Source: Circinella minor
Taxonomy: Eukaryota > Mucoromycota > Mucoromycetes > Mucorales > Lichtheimiaceae
Length of the DNA stretch: 64,000 nucleotides
Direction: 5' to 3'
Assembly (NCBI GenBank): GCA_016758965.1
Contig: JAEPRB010000008.1
Coordinates: 186,001 to 250,000, forward strand
Shown here: positions 1 to 10,815 of the stretch, in pieces
Position numbering within the stretch: the stretch's first letter is position 1
How the letters are laid out: every line of letters starts with the position of its first letter
Position numbers and translations under genes: made by a program
The notes under the pieces: model-generated
What the model saw: the letters and a program-made list of their open reading frames with translations, nothing else
Told to the model about the DNA's origin: nothing
The model's database searches: none

Positions 1-311
1 TAATAGCATAGATTGGAATTATAGATAACATTGTTATATCACAATATATAATTTTTTTTAAATAAAATAAGTGTGCGAATGGGTGTGAATGTATTGTGTA
101 CTATGTTATAAGAGCGTATAAATAAGTGTGTAAAAAAAAAAAGTAGTTATAATAGTATAGGAAGGAAATAAAATAAAGTTGGGAAAGCGAATCTTGTGGT
201 TTTTTTTTTTTTTTTTTCATGGGAAAGTGTGGGTGGGTATGTAAATGGATAATGATGCTTTTTTTTTTTTCTTCTTTTTTTCTTCGGTGGATAATTTTGG
301 ATATCATTTTT

Positions 312-1516
312 CTAAGTTGATTCTTCAATAGGTTTTTGTGCAAAAGTTATACCGTAAGACCACATAGCATCTGGCTTTTGTACCATTTCTGCACCGAGTT
401 TCTTAACAAATGCAGGCCAATCTGCAGTAGAAACATCCAATGCTTTTGATAAAATAGGTTCAGCGTGTGTAAAGATAGTGCAAATATCATGAACAAATTC
501 TCGTGACACTGGATCTGGTTTGCCTATATATAATATATTTTGTAATTGCTTAATTCGTTTCATCTTATATAATAACCATATCTTTGTTAGTAGTGTAATA
601 AGCTTACCAAGGAAAATGTCTTTAAGTTCGTAGTGAAGAATATTAAAATTGCATTGAGCCATAATCTTATCCATTTTTTTAGAAACAAATGGTTCTTGGT
701 TTCGTTCATACATCATATCAATAACTTAATAATATAGAAATGGTATCGTTTCTTTAGTATATGAATTTACTATCGTGATAAACTTTGTATGGATTATTAC
801 TAAACTACTCATTTTACTTACATGCTTTTCCTGCTTTGTTAACAAACTCATTTCCTTTTTCCTGTTATATAGACAGCTATTAATAAGAATGACTTTACAA
901 TTTTTTTTTTTTTTGCCTTTAAGGAAAGTTATATAAATTGGATGAGACTTACAAGCATACCAGCCTCGACAGATTGAACACATCCACCTGGTTTCAAGAT
1001 ACGACGAACTTCATGCCACATAGGTTCCCATTGGTCTGCTTTCATACCGACAAGCATTAAACGAACATAAACAAAATCAAATGAATTATCTGGGAAAGGT
1101 AAACCTTCAAATACATTAGCAACTTTGAAATTGACATTGGGAGGTTTAATTTCTTGAGGGAATACATCAACCATATCAACTATATAGATAAATATGTATT
1201 AGTTTAAAAATTGAGGTAAATGAAATTATTATGATAGTAAAAAAAAAAAAAAAACAATAACATTAATTACCTCCAATACATTCAGCGGATGGATATTCCG
1301 TTGCAAAATCCTGTCGTGGAACCATTAAAAAAAAATTTCATCCAAAAAATATTAGTGTCAGCCACGTTTTTTTTTCCATGACATCTTTTTGTCTTACCAG
1401 TGACCAAGTTCCATTCCCACAACCCAGGTCTAGTACTTTTGCACCTTCATTCAATGGTGTGGGGATATATTCAATAAATTCTTTCACAACATTTCTATAT
1501 TATTATTAAATAGATA

Positions 1517-1551
<35 letters not shown>

Positions 1552-1981
1552 GAGAAGTACTTTTTTTATAACTCCCGTCTATATTAATCTATTGTCTTCT
1601 TTTTTTTTACCCTTCTAAAAATGATTTTAAAGCAAAATGTTGCTATATAAAAAAAAATAATGTTATTATCAATAACAGTTAATTAGATTACTATTACATT
1701 AAAAAACACTATTTATCAATTTGTTTCATTAAAATACATACACCAATAAGTCTATCCATTTCTTCATCATGACTAGGAAACCAATACGTTGAATTAGCGA
1801 CCTGATGCATACGACGTTTCGTGCTGGACTGACTAGAAATTGTTCCTTCATCATAATGTTCTCGTAGTTTCGTAGAATTAATTGTACCCGTGGTATTACT
1901 TGAAGTTGACAAGGAACCGACAGGAGTATTAGACCGTGATGATGGTGTTGATTTTCGTTTTGAAGATAATTTATTACCCAT
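312..1981 (-). CDS. SAM-dependent methyltransferase, fungal type, 334 aa, 8 exons
   Basis: Class I Rossmann methyltransferase of unknown substrate. Exons on the minus strand: 1981-1742, 1642-1611, 1494-1398, 1310-1271, 1179-953, 861-822, 724-608 and 523-312; the phases close to 334 codons. Motif I, VLDLGCGNGTW, lies in exon 3. A later motif (NSFDFVYVRLM) and the post-motif region (EVRRILKPGG) lie in exon 5. The segment QHFALK ahead of motif I is typical of fungal methyltransferases of this group. The ATG at 1981 is chosen because the frame upstream of it has no other ATG, only a GTG at 2008. The protein starts MGNKLSS, which fits an N-myristoylation signal (Gly2, Ser6), followed by a Ser/Thr/basic disordered stretch. 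Intron 7 (524-607) is 84 nt and stop-free. LaeA-like regulators share this fold, but nothing here shows that role. Confidence 0.85.
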
Positions 1982-2008
1982 TGTTATTGACACGTTTCTC
2001 CTTTTCAC

Positions 2009-2678
2009 AGTTTAAACAATAAGCGTGTACACACGTCTATTTATATATATGATAATAAAAACAAACAAAAAAGAGCGGAAAGGAAAGAAAAAAGGATAAT
2101 ATATATTTTTTTTTTATAAAAGAACACTAAAAAATAAATATAATTTTTTTAATCGCCCCCCCCACTTTCTGGGCTCGTCTGTCTGTGTGGAAAACTCGGA
2201 ATCCAAAATAATAAATAAAAAAGTTTATCGTCTCATGTGTATATAGAAAAAGGGAATTACTTTTATGACGAAATAGTAATAAAAATATTAATGATAATAT
2301 AAAATGGATTATTTGATATAAATACATTTTATATTAAAAGAAGAAAAAAAAATACAATGTATAAATAAAGTAGTATAATATTATTAAAACTTCTAATGCA
2401 TACTTCAATTATTTGTTATTGTTCTTGTTGTTACATAAACTTTTTTTTTTTTGTATCCTTCTTTTTTGTAAACAAAATTATATCATTATTTAAGCAGAAT
2501 AATAGATCATCGAGATTTCATCTTCAGTTTGGTAGTACAGAAGAATCAAACAGGTTTTTCTTTTGTATTTTTTACTATGATATATAAGTATTAAGCTGAC
2601 AATTTTTTATTTTATTACAGATTTGGGAAATTAACACGACCTTTTGTTTTTTTTTATAAAAGAACAATCCCGAAAATT
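2009..2678. other. Intergenic, upstream of the methyltransferase and downstream of the USP gene
   Basis: AT-rich spacer with homopolymer runs and one C-tract near 2154-2163. Open frames here are low-complexity Phe/Ile-rich and look non-coding. It should hold the methyltransferase promoter and the 3' end of the next gene. I see no RNA gene or repeat family. Confidence 0.6.
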
Positions 2679-4192
2679 TTATCTTGAAGCACCAGTTGTA
2701 CCGAGTTCATCAACAACAAGATGATTGGTTTTTATACCTAAATAAATTATCATTCATTAGGATTAATTAATTCTAAATAAAAAGAAAAAAAAACATACTT
2801 TCACTAAGTGCGTGTGGATGAGTTGATAATTTCTTTTTTGACTTGTGTTTCTTTTTCTTTTGATATCGTATCACGGTGACAGGTACAGGTGATTTGTGAA
2901 GTAAAAACGTGGATATTGATCCCATGAGCATTCTAGATTTTTCTCTTTTTTTGTTAATAATCCTGGCCTTTTTTTTTTTTTACTTTTTCTCTTTTCTTGT
3001 CTTACCCTTTCATAGTACTACGTCCTCTGCAACCGGATACAACCATTGTTAATGGTAACTCATCCATCTATTAATATTATTATAGATTATTTATTAACAA
3101 CAGACATATACTTTTCATCTTAAAAGAAAAATAGTTACCATATCTTGTAAAACTTCTCGAACAGAACCACGAGCTGTAATGGTTACCAACTTAATGTCAA
3201 AAAGAAGCATATGACTCAATAGTATCTTGGATTTTGCATTTAGTGTGTTGGATACATCTTGTAACTATGTTACATATAAATATATTTAGTAAATAAGCAT
3301 GTAATACAACAACTCTCCTTTCTGGTTGATACTTTACAGTTTGACCAGGTTCCTTATCCGATTCTGGTGAACTATCGTCTTCACTAACAATTGTAACCAC
3401 ATAAATTTCATCATGATCACGTAAAATAGTTCCCATAGTCCATTCAACAGCTGAACGACTTTCTTTACTGAAATCATAGGCTACCAAATAACTACGTGGC
3501 TTTTGATGTGTTTTATGTTCTGGTGAAGATTTGCCATAATATTGAGTTACTATGATACGATCCAACTGCTCATCCACCTCTGGTTCTGTAAATACTAAAT
3601 GTCGTTGTGATTTAGTGCTGGGTGCTGCTGCCGATGATTGTGACGCTTTATTAAGGTGATTCTTCGTTTTTGTCTTATTGTCAGCTATCGTCGTAGGCGA
3701 AAAGTCAAGTGATGGAACACGTCGATTATATTCCGTTGCTTCCAATAATTTTTGATCTATTTCCTTGTCTTCCAATAGTTTTTTATCTATTTCCTTGTCT
3801 TCCATTTGTAAATCAACTTGATGTTTTTTTAATTCTTCAGATAATAAATCAAGTTGGGAGCTAAATGAAGACCGTTCATCACTACTACTTTCATACTCTG
3901 AACTCGATGCAGACGATGTCGAAGCGTCATCGTCTTGCATAGAAGCAGTTCTCAATCTATTCTGATCAGGTTCGGAATTAACAATAGTGGCTTTTGGAAT
4001 ATCTTTATCGCGCTCATCAACTTTATTAAGCTCTTTAAAACCTTCTTTTTCTTCATGTGTCACATTTTCCTGACTTGGTGTAATAGTGACAATAGGTGTC
4101 TGCGGGCTATCAGGTTGATCATCACTATGTTTATGACGTTCCTTATGTGATCGATGTTTGTGGGTAAAACGATGATGATGATTTTCCCCCAT
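2679..4192 (-). CDS. Universal stress protein (USP) domain protein with long disordered N-terminus, 419 aa, 5 exons
   Basis: Exons: 4192-3314, 3264-3139, 3067-3006, 2932-2799 and 2737-2679; phases close to 419 aa. Residues 1 to about 220 are disordered and rich in His, Ser, Asp and Glu, starting MGENHHHRFTHKHRSHKE. The USP domain starts at RSYLVAYDFSKESRSAVEWT, the usual first beta strand and alpha helix. It closes with the nucleotide-binding signature GCRGRSTMKGMLMGSIST and the final strand SPVPVTVIRY. The G-x2-G-x9-G-S/T-type spacing suggests an ATP-binding USP, an inference from family knowledge. A Lys-rich tail and GTTGASR follow. Fungal USP proteins with long disordered N-termini are known; their clients are mostly unknown. 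Residues encoded at 3741-3800 are a 10-residue tandem duplication. Confidence 0.85.
3741..3800 (-). repeat. 30-bp tandem duplication inside the USP gene
   Basis: Two adjacent 30-bp units (3741-3770 and 3771-3800) differ at few positions and encode near-identical decapeptides of the form EDKEID(K/Q)KLL. The frame is kept. It lies in the charged linker before the USP domain. Confidence 0.9.
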
Positions 4193-4427
4193 ATGTATTT
4201 ATATATAAGATAATTGAAAATAATAAAAATAACAAAACAAAACAACTTAAACCTCAAATCAAAAAATAATTCGAAATATTCAAAAAATAATTTTTTTTCG
4301 CTTTAAACCCCTTGTACAACAAAATAAAACAAAAAGAAAATCATAAAGAAAAAGAACACAACGTTTGTTTCAGATTTGGAGAACTTTTTTTTTATTACAT
4401 GGTAATTGGAGCGTCCGTTAAACCAAT

Positions 4428-5501
4428 TTAAAAAGAGTCAGTAGCAGAGAACTCAAAGACAACAGCCTTGCCGGTGAGCTTCTTGTAGACAGCAGAGAAA
4501 GTGTCCAACTTGTATTCCAAAGAGGTAGCATCCTTGGCATCCAAGAAACTAATTAAAATTAAGAACAAATTATGTATAAAATAGAATTAGTTAATCAAAC
4601 AAAAAGATAAGAGTAAACCTTTATATCATTCAACCCAAATATATTATACTAAATCTCTCTAGAATAGATAAGATAAAGAAATAATAAAACCATTCTTTTC
4701 CTATACAACTTCACACTCTTTTATCTTCCAAAAAAATAGAATACTTACACCTTGATGGTCTTGGAACCATCAACCTTGACACGGGTACGCTTGCCAACGA
4801 TTTCGGAAGGATGGCAAAGATCTTCCAAAAGAGATTCGTGGACAGCAGTCAAAGTGCGGGAACGAGGACGGGGTTGCTTGGGGTTATCGCGGCGGGAGGG
4901 CTTAGCAAGGATACGGCGTTGAGCAACGAAGACGACGTGACGGTCAGAGAACTTCTTTTCCAATTCACGGGTGACGCTAAATAAAGTAGCCAAACACAAA
5001 TCCAGGTCAGTTTTTTTTATCAGATTTTTAATAAAGTTTACTATTACTATTGCTTCCTTATGTAGTAACTAATAACAATAGCAATAAAAAAAACTTGAAA
5101 ATGACATATTTACCGAGCTTGGATCTTGCCCCAGGCCTTTTGGGAAGGAACAGGGACGAAGATGACAACAGCCTTCTTGCCACTGCCAACCTCAACCTAT
5201 ATTTACATTGAATAAATAGATCAAAAAAATAATGAGTTCCTTTTCTTTCATTCCTTTTTGTTTATTTTTTGTGCATTGTTTGACAATACAACTATTCTTT
5301 TGCATTATAATCAAATAAAATAAAGAAAAAAACATTCGTTTTGTTATTTACCTCCTTGGCGGCAGTGATTTGAAGAGGACGCAAGTCCTTCTTCAACTCG
5401 GGAACATTGTTCTCCAAGTCAACGAGAGCTTGAGCAACGGTAAGCTCGAATTCGGTCGTGGGCTGTGCACCAGCGATCTTGGTAATCTTATGAGAAGCCA
5501 T
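4428..5501 (-). CDS. RPS7: 40S ribosomal protein eS7, 193 aa, 4 exons
   Basis: Component of the small cytosolic ribosomal subunit. Exons: 5501-5352, 5196-5114, 4976-4749 and 4548-4428, closing to 193 aa, the normal family length. Recognisable eS7 segments in order are [80 protein letters not shown] and [17 protein letters not shown]. The ATG at 5501 starts MASHKITKI. The coding sequence is more GC-rich than its surroundings, as expected for a highly expressed gene. A decayed second eS7 copy with the same intron layout lies at 43.2-43.8 kb. Confidence 0.98.
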
Positions 5502-6385
5502 GCTGTGCTATAATCAATAATAAAAAGTCGTTTATAAACATATAATATATATAATATATATACAGAAAAAAAGTTAGTATTATTCTGTGTTAAACAACTA
5601 ATGTCAAAATTGTCCATTGACAATTTTTTTTCCAAGTAACCCAATCTTTTTTTTTCCATCCATCCAATTTTTTCCATCCATCCATTCAATCGTTTATCTT
5701 TCGTTTGCATCCATCGTTTATCGTTATTGTTGTATTCATTCCCTTCACACCCCTTTTCATTTCCCCAACCTTTCTATAATCTATTATATTGATATACGTA
5801 CACGACGCGATAGAAAGGGAGGATTAGAATTAACAGCGGCCGCACCGACAACTTCGATTGTTAGCGGAGTTTGTTTGGATCACTTGTCGGAACAGCAAAG
5901 CCATCACAGTGCAACTTTTAACCTAGGCACAATTCAAATGTTTCTTTTTACACCATTGAACAACCTTGTCTTGGTAAAATTAAGGACTAATAATCATATA
6001 GGTCTCTATCATTGTATTACATAGTTACATATCATACTTTTATATTTTTTTATGTTTATTAATAGTCAAAAATAGTACTCAGAGAAGATAATTCGAACCT
6101 TACTTTTTATTATATTAAATAAATTCGATTTGATCCTTGAGGTATATGTATCATATATCTAACCAGTAGATTATATTTAATACATTCAATTTATGAGTTA
6201 ATTATATCAAAGGCTTATAAAATAAACTTTCTATTTATTATCAGAATTATTATAAACACTATTACTTTTACAATTTTAATTACGTATCTTGTGAAACACC
6301 ACGACATCGATCTTTAGTAGATGTCTTAAAAGGTTATGTTTTTATGACTACTACTCTTAACTATTATACTTTGTTACAATCTTTG

Positions 6386-7079
6386 TCAGTGACGTTTACC
6401 ATAGGTACAACATGTAATTATTTTAACCTTTTGATCAGTTCCAATATGCTTAAATCCTTTGTCAGCCATCCGTCCCTTACATTCCAGAGTCGTAAAAGGA
6501 AATATTTTTTTTGAGTTCGTGGCTGTTTCGCAACAATGGCTACAGAATGCATTTACGAGAAACTTCAAAATCATAAAAGGTATCAGTAAACAAGGACACC
6601 TTTTAATGATTTTTATCGAATATTCTGTTCTCTCCAGTAATATCAGATGATTGCAGACTTTTGATACAACTCAAGTCTAGCCAATACATTTTTTTCATCC
6701 TTGATCACCGTCTCTTTTGTTTCATGTAAGTATCCGCGCCATGATGAATCGGTTATCGCATAATTAATATAAAAATAATTTAAGAAAGACAGTAATTGTG
6801 TGATTATCTGATGAATCTGACACTCTTCTTCCTTCTTACTTTCCAATACAACTGCCATATACGTGAATATAATCCAAAGATTAGCTGTGTATTATTATTT
6901 TTGGATATATTTTCGGTCGCTTGAGGCAATAAAAAAAACTTGATGTCTGAACAGTAACCCGAAAACATTCGTATCCGATAATAAAATTTGGCATCAAAAT
7001 CCTCCAAGTCACACGTAGATAATGTTTTTGTTTGTTGTCTTAGCTGACTCGCTTCTGAGTATGGCAGGAGAGATGACAA
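6386..7079 (-). pseudogene. Possible decayed gene or element relic
   Basis: Three short minus-strand frames follow one another in different phases: about 7079-6804, 6858-6643 and 6574-6386. Their composition is protein-like, for example GRMADKGFKHIGTDQKVKI and NVLARLELYQKS, unlike the surrounding low-complexity DNA. None starts from a convincing ATG with a usable full frame, and I could not join them through standard introns. They may be remains of a transposon-associated or host gene. I do not recognise the family. Confidence 0.25.
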
Positions 7080-7845
7080 AGTCGTCTATCTACGAGAATG
7101 AAATGTTGCGACCATTGTTGTCGTAGTTATCTCCAGCAATTACATTATCGAAGATTAAAAAATATAGTCAAAATAAAATGCGAAAAGCATTATAGATAAA
7201 CTAACACCATAAATACACTAATAGCGTATATTATGTACCAAAAAAAAACTGTATATGTAACATTATGTATACATATATGTTGCACATGGCGGCCAAGACA
7301 TCACGACAAGAATTTTGTTAGGATGATTCCAAACATTTAGGAGCAATCATTTACTTTTTACCTAAGATATATCCAGGACCATGAGATCTAAGTTAAATCA
7401 TTGAGGATTGATGTACATGAATTCAGCACAATTCGTTTGCTCCACCTAGGAAAACACTTTCGAGATTTTTCTTTAGTAAATTTGACCCTGCTTCAATAAT
7501 ACAAAGCCCGAGAGAAAGGCGTAAAAAACGATTCCGACTTTGAATTTTTTTTGTGAATTTTATTTTCCCCCACCTTATACATTCACTAAAGAAAAAACCA
7601 ACTAATTGTCTGATGCAGCAAAAAAATAATAATTCTAATGATATTTAACTTGACGTAAATGCAATTAGTTAGAACCACTCATAAATTGACAGAAAAACGA
7701 TAATACCATGACTATGAATATCATACCATCGAACTTTTTACTGATGATATTCACTGATGAGTAATAATTAGATAAGTGATGTTATTTATTTCTTGTAGTT
7801 AAACAACTTATTTACCATCATTTTTATGCTTATTGTGGAATTATG

Positions 7846-7888
7846 TTATTAATCCATACAACAGAAAATACGAGCAATGGATTAATAA
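7846..7888. repeat. 12-bp inverted repeat upstream of NmrA-like gene 1
   Basis: TTATTAATCCAT at 7846-7857 is matched exactly by its reverse complement at 7877-7888, with a 19-bp spacer, about 215-255 bp before the ATG at 8102. A similar ATTAAT-based inverted repeat sits at a similar place before the second NmrA-like gene, so it is a candidate cis-element. Confidence 0.6.
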
Positions 7889-7984
7889 TACACCAAATAT
7901 TATGCATGCTACCACAATGATGATTAATTCATTCATGTGTTACAAGAATTACCACACTAGACCCAGAAGATTATGCTATAATTG

Positions 7985-8018
7985 ATCTGGGTTTATAAAA
8001 TAATATGCATAAATAAAC
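7985..8018 (+). promoter_or_regulatory. TATA-containing core promoter block, NmrA-like gene 1
   Basis: ATCTGGGTTTATAAAA is followed by a CATAAATAA stretch. The TATAAAA at 7994-8000 lies 102-108 bp before the ATG. The same block (ATCTGGGTTATAAAA, then CACATAAATAA) recurs before the second NmrA-like gene, which supports it as a true promoter element. Confidence 0.65.
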
Positions 8019-8101
8019 GAGTTCCTTATCTTTTTTTTTTCCTTACCATTTAACATAAAAAACTCTTTTGATCTAATATACTTTATTAATTCACAAGTAA
8101 A

Positions 8102-8953
8102 ATGTCATCTGAACGTATCTTTGTTACTGGCGGAACTGGTAAAACAGGTGTTTCCCTCATCCAAGAACTTATCAAACGAAATGCTCAAGTTACTGTATAT
8201 GCTCGTTCCCCCGAAAAGGTAGTCAAGCATCCCAATGTTACTGTTATCCAAGGCGATATTACTGACTTGGCTTCTTTTGAAAAAGCAATCGTTGGTCACA
8301 CCCGGTTTTTCCTACTTGTAATTGGTGTTCCCGATACAGATAAGATCAAAATCAATCTTGCACAAAAAGCCTATGATGCTGGTGTTAAACAAATCGTCGA
8401 CCTTGCTGCACTTCGCGTACCTTGGCGAAGCCATTCACTTGTTCATCCTCATGAGAAATCTGAACAAGCAATTTATGATATTCCCAATCGTGGTTATTAT
8501 ATAACACTTAGACCAACAAACTTCATGACCAACACCGCTTATCGAGTGGAAACTGTAAAGAATCAAGATATTATTATTGACGCAGCTGAACCAGATGATC
8601 TTCAAGAATGGATTAGCCCGGAGGATATTGCTGAAGTGGCTGCCAATATTTTTATTGATCCAGTTGAAAAACACAGTGATGCTGCTTATGAACTTATTGG
8701 TGATTTGATCACACCTACTCGACGTGCAGAAATTTTAACCAAGGCTTTGGGTCGTTCTATCACTTATAAACAACTTCCTGTCCAAAAAATGTATGATCTT
8801 TATTTAGACCAATTCAAGAGCCACGATATTGCATACTATTTGGCTACTTCAAGACGATCGAATCCAGTGTATCGTGGATTACCTATATTACTACGTCGTG
8901 AACCCGAGAATTATGAAAGCTGGGTGACAAGAAATATTGCTACTTTTCAATAA
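8102..8953 (+). CDS. NmrA-like NAD(P)-binding protein 1, 283 aa, intronless
   Basis: Single-exon Rossmann protein of the NmrA/NAD(P)H-quinone-reductase-like branch of atypical short-chain dehydrogenases. The glycine-rich dinucleotide motif GGTGKTG is at residues 10-16, followed by a typical second strand (QVTVYARSPEKV). Then come VIQGDITDLASFEKAI and the IVDLAALRVPWRS and LRPTNFMTN segments seen in NmrA-like proteins. No Tyr-x3-Lys catalytic pair is evident, as is usual for this group. Members act as redox-cofactor sensors or reduce quinones and azo compounds; which applies here is unknown. It is a tandem paralogue of the gene at 9955 and faces three FAD monooxygenase genes. Confidence 0.85.
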   Translation: MSSERIFVTGGTGKTGVSLIQELIKRNAQVTVYARSPEKVVKHPNVTVIQGDITDLASFEKAIVGHTRFFLLVIGVPDTDKIKINLAQKAYDAGVKQIVDLAALRVPWRSHSLVHPHEKSEQAIYDIPNRGYYITLRPTNFMTNTAYRVETVKNQDIIIDAAEPDDLQEWISPEDIAEVAANIFIDPVEKHSDAAYELIGDLITPTRRAEILTKALGRSITYKQLPVQKMYDLYLDQFKSHDIAYYLATSRRSNPVYRGLPILLRREPENYESWVTRNIATFQ

Positions 8954-9733
8954 ATTGTATGATAGGAGGCGAAGCCAATATTTGCTAGATTATAGAAATT
9001 AGTTAACCATTTCCATATTGTAAAATAATAATAAAGAATGTTTTGTAAAACTATATATCATTTTATGATTTAATAATTGCGAATTGTTTGATTGAAGGAT
9101 ATTAATAAATATTTCGTGTAAATACATTTACATATTTCTAAAGAAGACTGATTATCTCATTGACAAATCTTAGCTTAAGCTAATTCCGATAGTCCTAATG
9201 TTCATGTTTATATTTAGATTTTTAACGTTGCTTTGTATTACATTAGCTCTGAACTAATGCTCTGTTTTTTTTGTTTTTATGGTGTGACAATTTTCTTTGA
9301 TAATTTGTTGCTGAGGTAATGTCAACCATTATCTGTCTAACACCACACTCTCAATATGACTAATACATTTGATAACAGAATTTACTTTACTCCTGCTACA
9401 TTATTCTTTTCAGGGCTGTTATAATAAATAATATAGCATTTTTGAAGTTCAAAAACTCTAGCATCTATCTACCTACATTATACACCATGGTGAGATTACA
9501 CTAACTTTGGCATTTTTTATGTTTGAGCTGTATTTACATACTTTAGATAATTGTATTTTCATAAAGGATGCAAATTGGTTATATTTCTTAACGATTTTTA
9601 GAAAAGCATTCTTAGGCCTTAAACAATAATATATGATACTTATCACTAATGTTCAGAAACTTTATATGTGTCTATGATAAAATAATTATTAATCTACAAA
9701 TGATATGCTTATGTATACAACTCCGCTACAATG

Positions 9734-9766
9734 ATTATTAATGCAAATCCCCCCCCCATTAATAAT
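9734..9766. repeat. 10-bp inverted repeat around a C-tract, upstream of NmrA-like gene 2
   Basis: ATTATTAATG at 9734-9743 pairs perfectly with CATTAATAAT at 9757-9766. The 13-nt loop carries a run of C. It lies about 190-220 bp before the ATG at 9955. Confidence 0.6.
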
Positions 9767-9817
9767 ACAATGGTATCGTCAAAGTAGATTGTTACACATT
9801 GGCACTACCTACAATTT

Positions 9818-9845
9818 ATCTGGGTTATAAAATGCACATAAATAA
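9818..9845 (+). promoter_or_regulatory. TATA-containing core promoter block, NmrA-like gene 2
   Basis: ATCTGGGTTATAAAA then CACATAAATAA; the TATAAAA is at 9826-9832, 123-129 bp before the ATG. It is nearly identical to the block at 7985-8018. Confidence 0.65.
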
Positions 9846-9954
9846 GCAGCTCAAAAGAAATTTCTACCATTGTCGAATATCTTTTTTTCCTCTTCAAAAC
9901 TACAATAACTTTCTTTAATCTAATACACTTTTTTCATATTACAAAAAAATAATA

Positions 9955-10815
9955 ATGTCATCTGAACGCGTTTTTATTACTGGTGGTACTGGCAAAGTTG
10001 GATCCCTTGTTGTCCAAGAACTTATTAAACGAAATGTTCAAGTAACTGTGTATGCGCGCGCTCCCGAAAAAGTTGCTCAACACCCCAATGTCACAGTCGT
10101 TCAAGGCGATGTTACCGATTTAACTCCTTTTGAGAAAGCGATTCCTGGACACACGCGTTTATTTTTACTTGTTGCAGTAGGTGTTCCTGACGCCTCACAA
10201 ATCAAGGCCAATATTGCCAAAAAGGCTTATGCTGCTGGTGTCAAACAAATTGTCGATCTTGCTGCCATTCGCGTACCTTGGCGAAGCTATCCACTCCTCC
10301 ATGTACATGAAGTATCTGAACAATTAATCTATAATATTCCAAACCGTGGTTATTTTGTAAGCTTGCGCCCCACCAACTTTATGTCGAATACAGCTTATTA
10401 TCGAGTGGAGACTATCAAGAATCAAGATACCATTATTGACTCTGCTGAACCAGATGATCTTCAAGAATGGGTTAGTACTCAAGATGTTGCTGAAGTGGCT
10501 GCCAATATTTTTGTCGATCCGGTTGAAAAACACAGTGATGCTGCTTATGAACTTATTGGTGATTTGATCACACCTACTCGACGTGCAGAAATTTTAACCA
10601 AGGCTCTTGGCCGTCCTATTACTTATAAACAACTTCCGGTCCAACAATTATATGAGCTTTATTTGGAACAATCCAAGAGTCACGATATTGCATTTTATGC
10701 ATCTACTTTCCGACGTTCCAATCCAGTATATCGTGGTATGGCTTTATTGCTTCGCCGTGAGCCTGAAGATTATTATGCCTGGGCAATTAAAAATAAAGAT
10801 TCATTTCTTAAATAA
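9955..10815 (+). CDS. NmrA-like NAD(P)-binding protein 2, 286 aa, intronless
   Basis: Tandem paralogue of the gene at 8102, alignable end to end with small indels (VAVGVPD against VIGVPD, TAYYRVE against TAYRVE). The dinucleotide motif GGTGKVG and the VQGDVTDLTPFEKAI and LRPTNFMSN segments are kept. The two genes differ at many synonymous sites, but an 84-bp block (10522-10605 here, 8663-8746 in gene 1) is identical at DNA level. That suggests local gene conversion or a recent exchange. The predicted role is redox-cofactor sensing or quinone reduction; the substrate cannot be told from sequence. Confidence 0.85.
   Translation: MSSERVFITGGTGKVGSLVVQELIKRNVQVTVYARAPEKVAQHPNVTVVQGDVTDLTPFEKAIPGHTRLFLLVAVGVPDASQIKANIAKKAYAAGVKQIVDLAAIRVPWRSYPLLHVHEVSEQLIYNIPNRGYFVSLRPTNFMSNTAYYRVETIKNQDTIIDSAEPDDLQEWVSTQDVAEVAANIFVDPVEKHSDAAYELIGDLITPTRRAEILTKALGRPITYKQLPVQQLYELYLEQSKSHDIAFYASTFRRSNPVYRGMALLLRREPEDYYAWAIKNKDSFLK

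Larger units (their letters stand above)
5502..8101. other. Gene-poor 2.6 kb region
   Basis: The first 300 bp are presumably the eS7 promoter, with CCATCCATCCAAT-type pyrimidine-rich repeats at 5656-5690. A patch at about 5800-5935 is clearly richer in GC than its surroundings and contains a natural GCGGCCGC, but gives no recognisable protein. A possible relic lies at 6386-7079. The right end is the promoter of the first NmrA-like gene. No intact gene is seen. Confidence 0.55.
8954..9954. other. 1 kb intergenic region between the two NmrA-like genes
   Basis: AT-rich spacer holding the 3' end of gene 1 and the promoter of gene 2. No coding frame is supported. Notable are the inverted repeat around a C8 tract at 9734-9766 and the TATA block at 9818-9845. 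Confidence 0.6.

Noticed and set aside
1982..2008. A longer methyltransferase start nine codons upstream
   Set aside because: The codon at 2008 is GTG, not ATG. The first true ATG is at 1981 and gives a coherent MGNK start.
5839..5846. GCGGCCGC site as a vector or cloning trace
   Set aside because: The flanking DNA shows no vector sequence; a single natural NotI site in a GC-richer patch is enough explanation.
312..10815. Reading the methyltransferase and the NmrA/FAD genes as one secondary-metabolism cluster with a LaeA-like regulator
   Set aside because: A USP gene, ribosomal protein eS7 and 2.6 kb of spacer separate them, and the methyltransferase shows no LaeA-specific feature.
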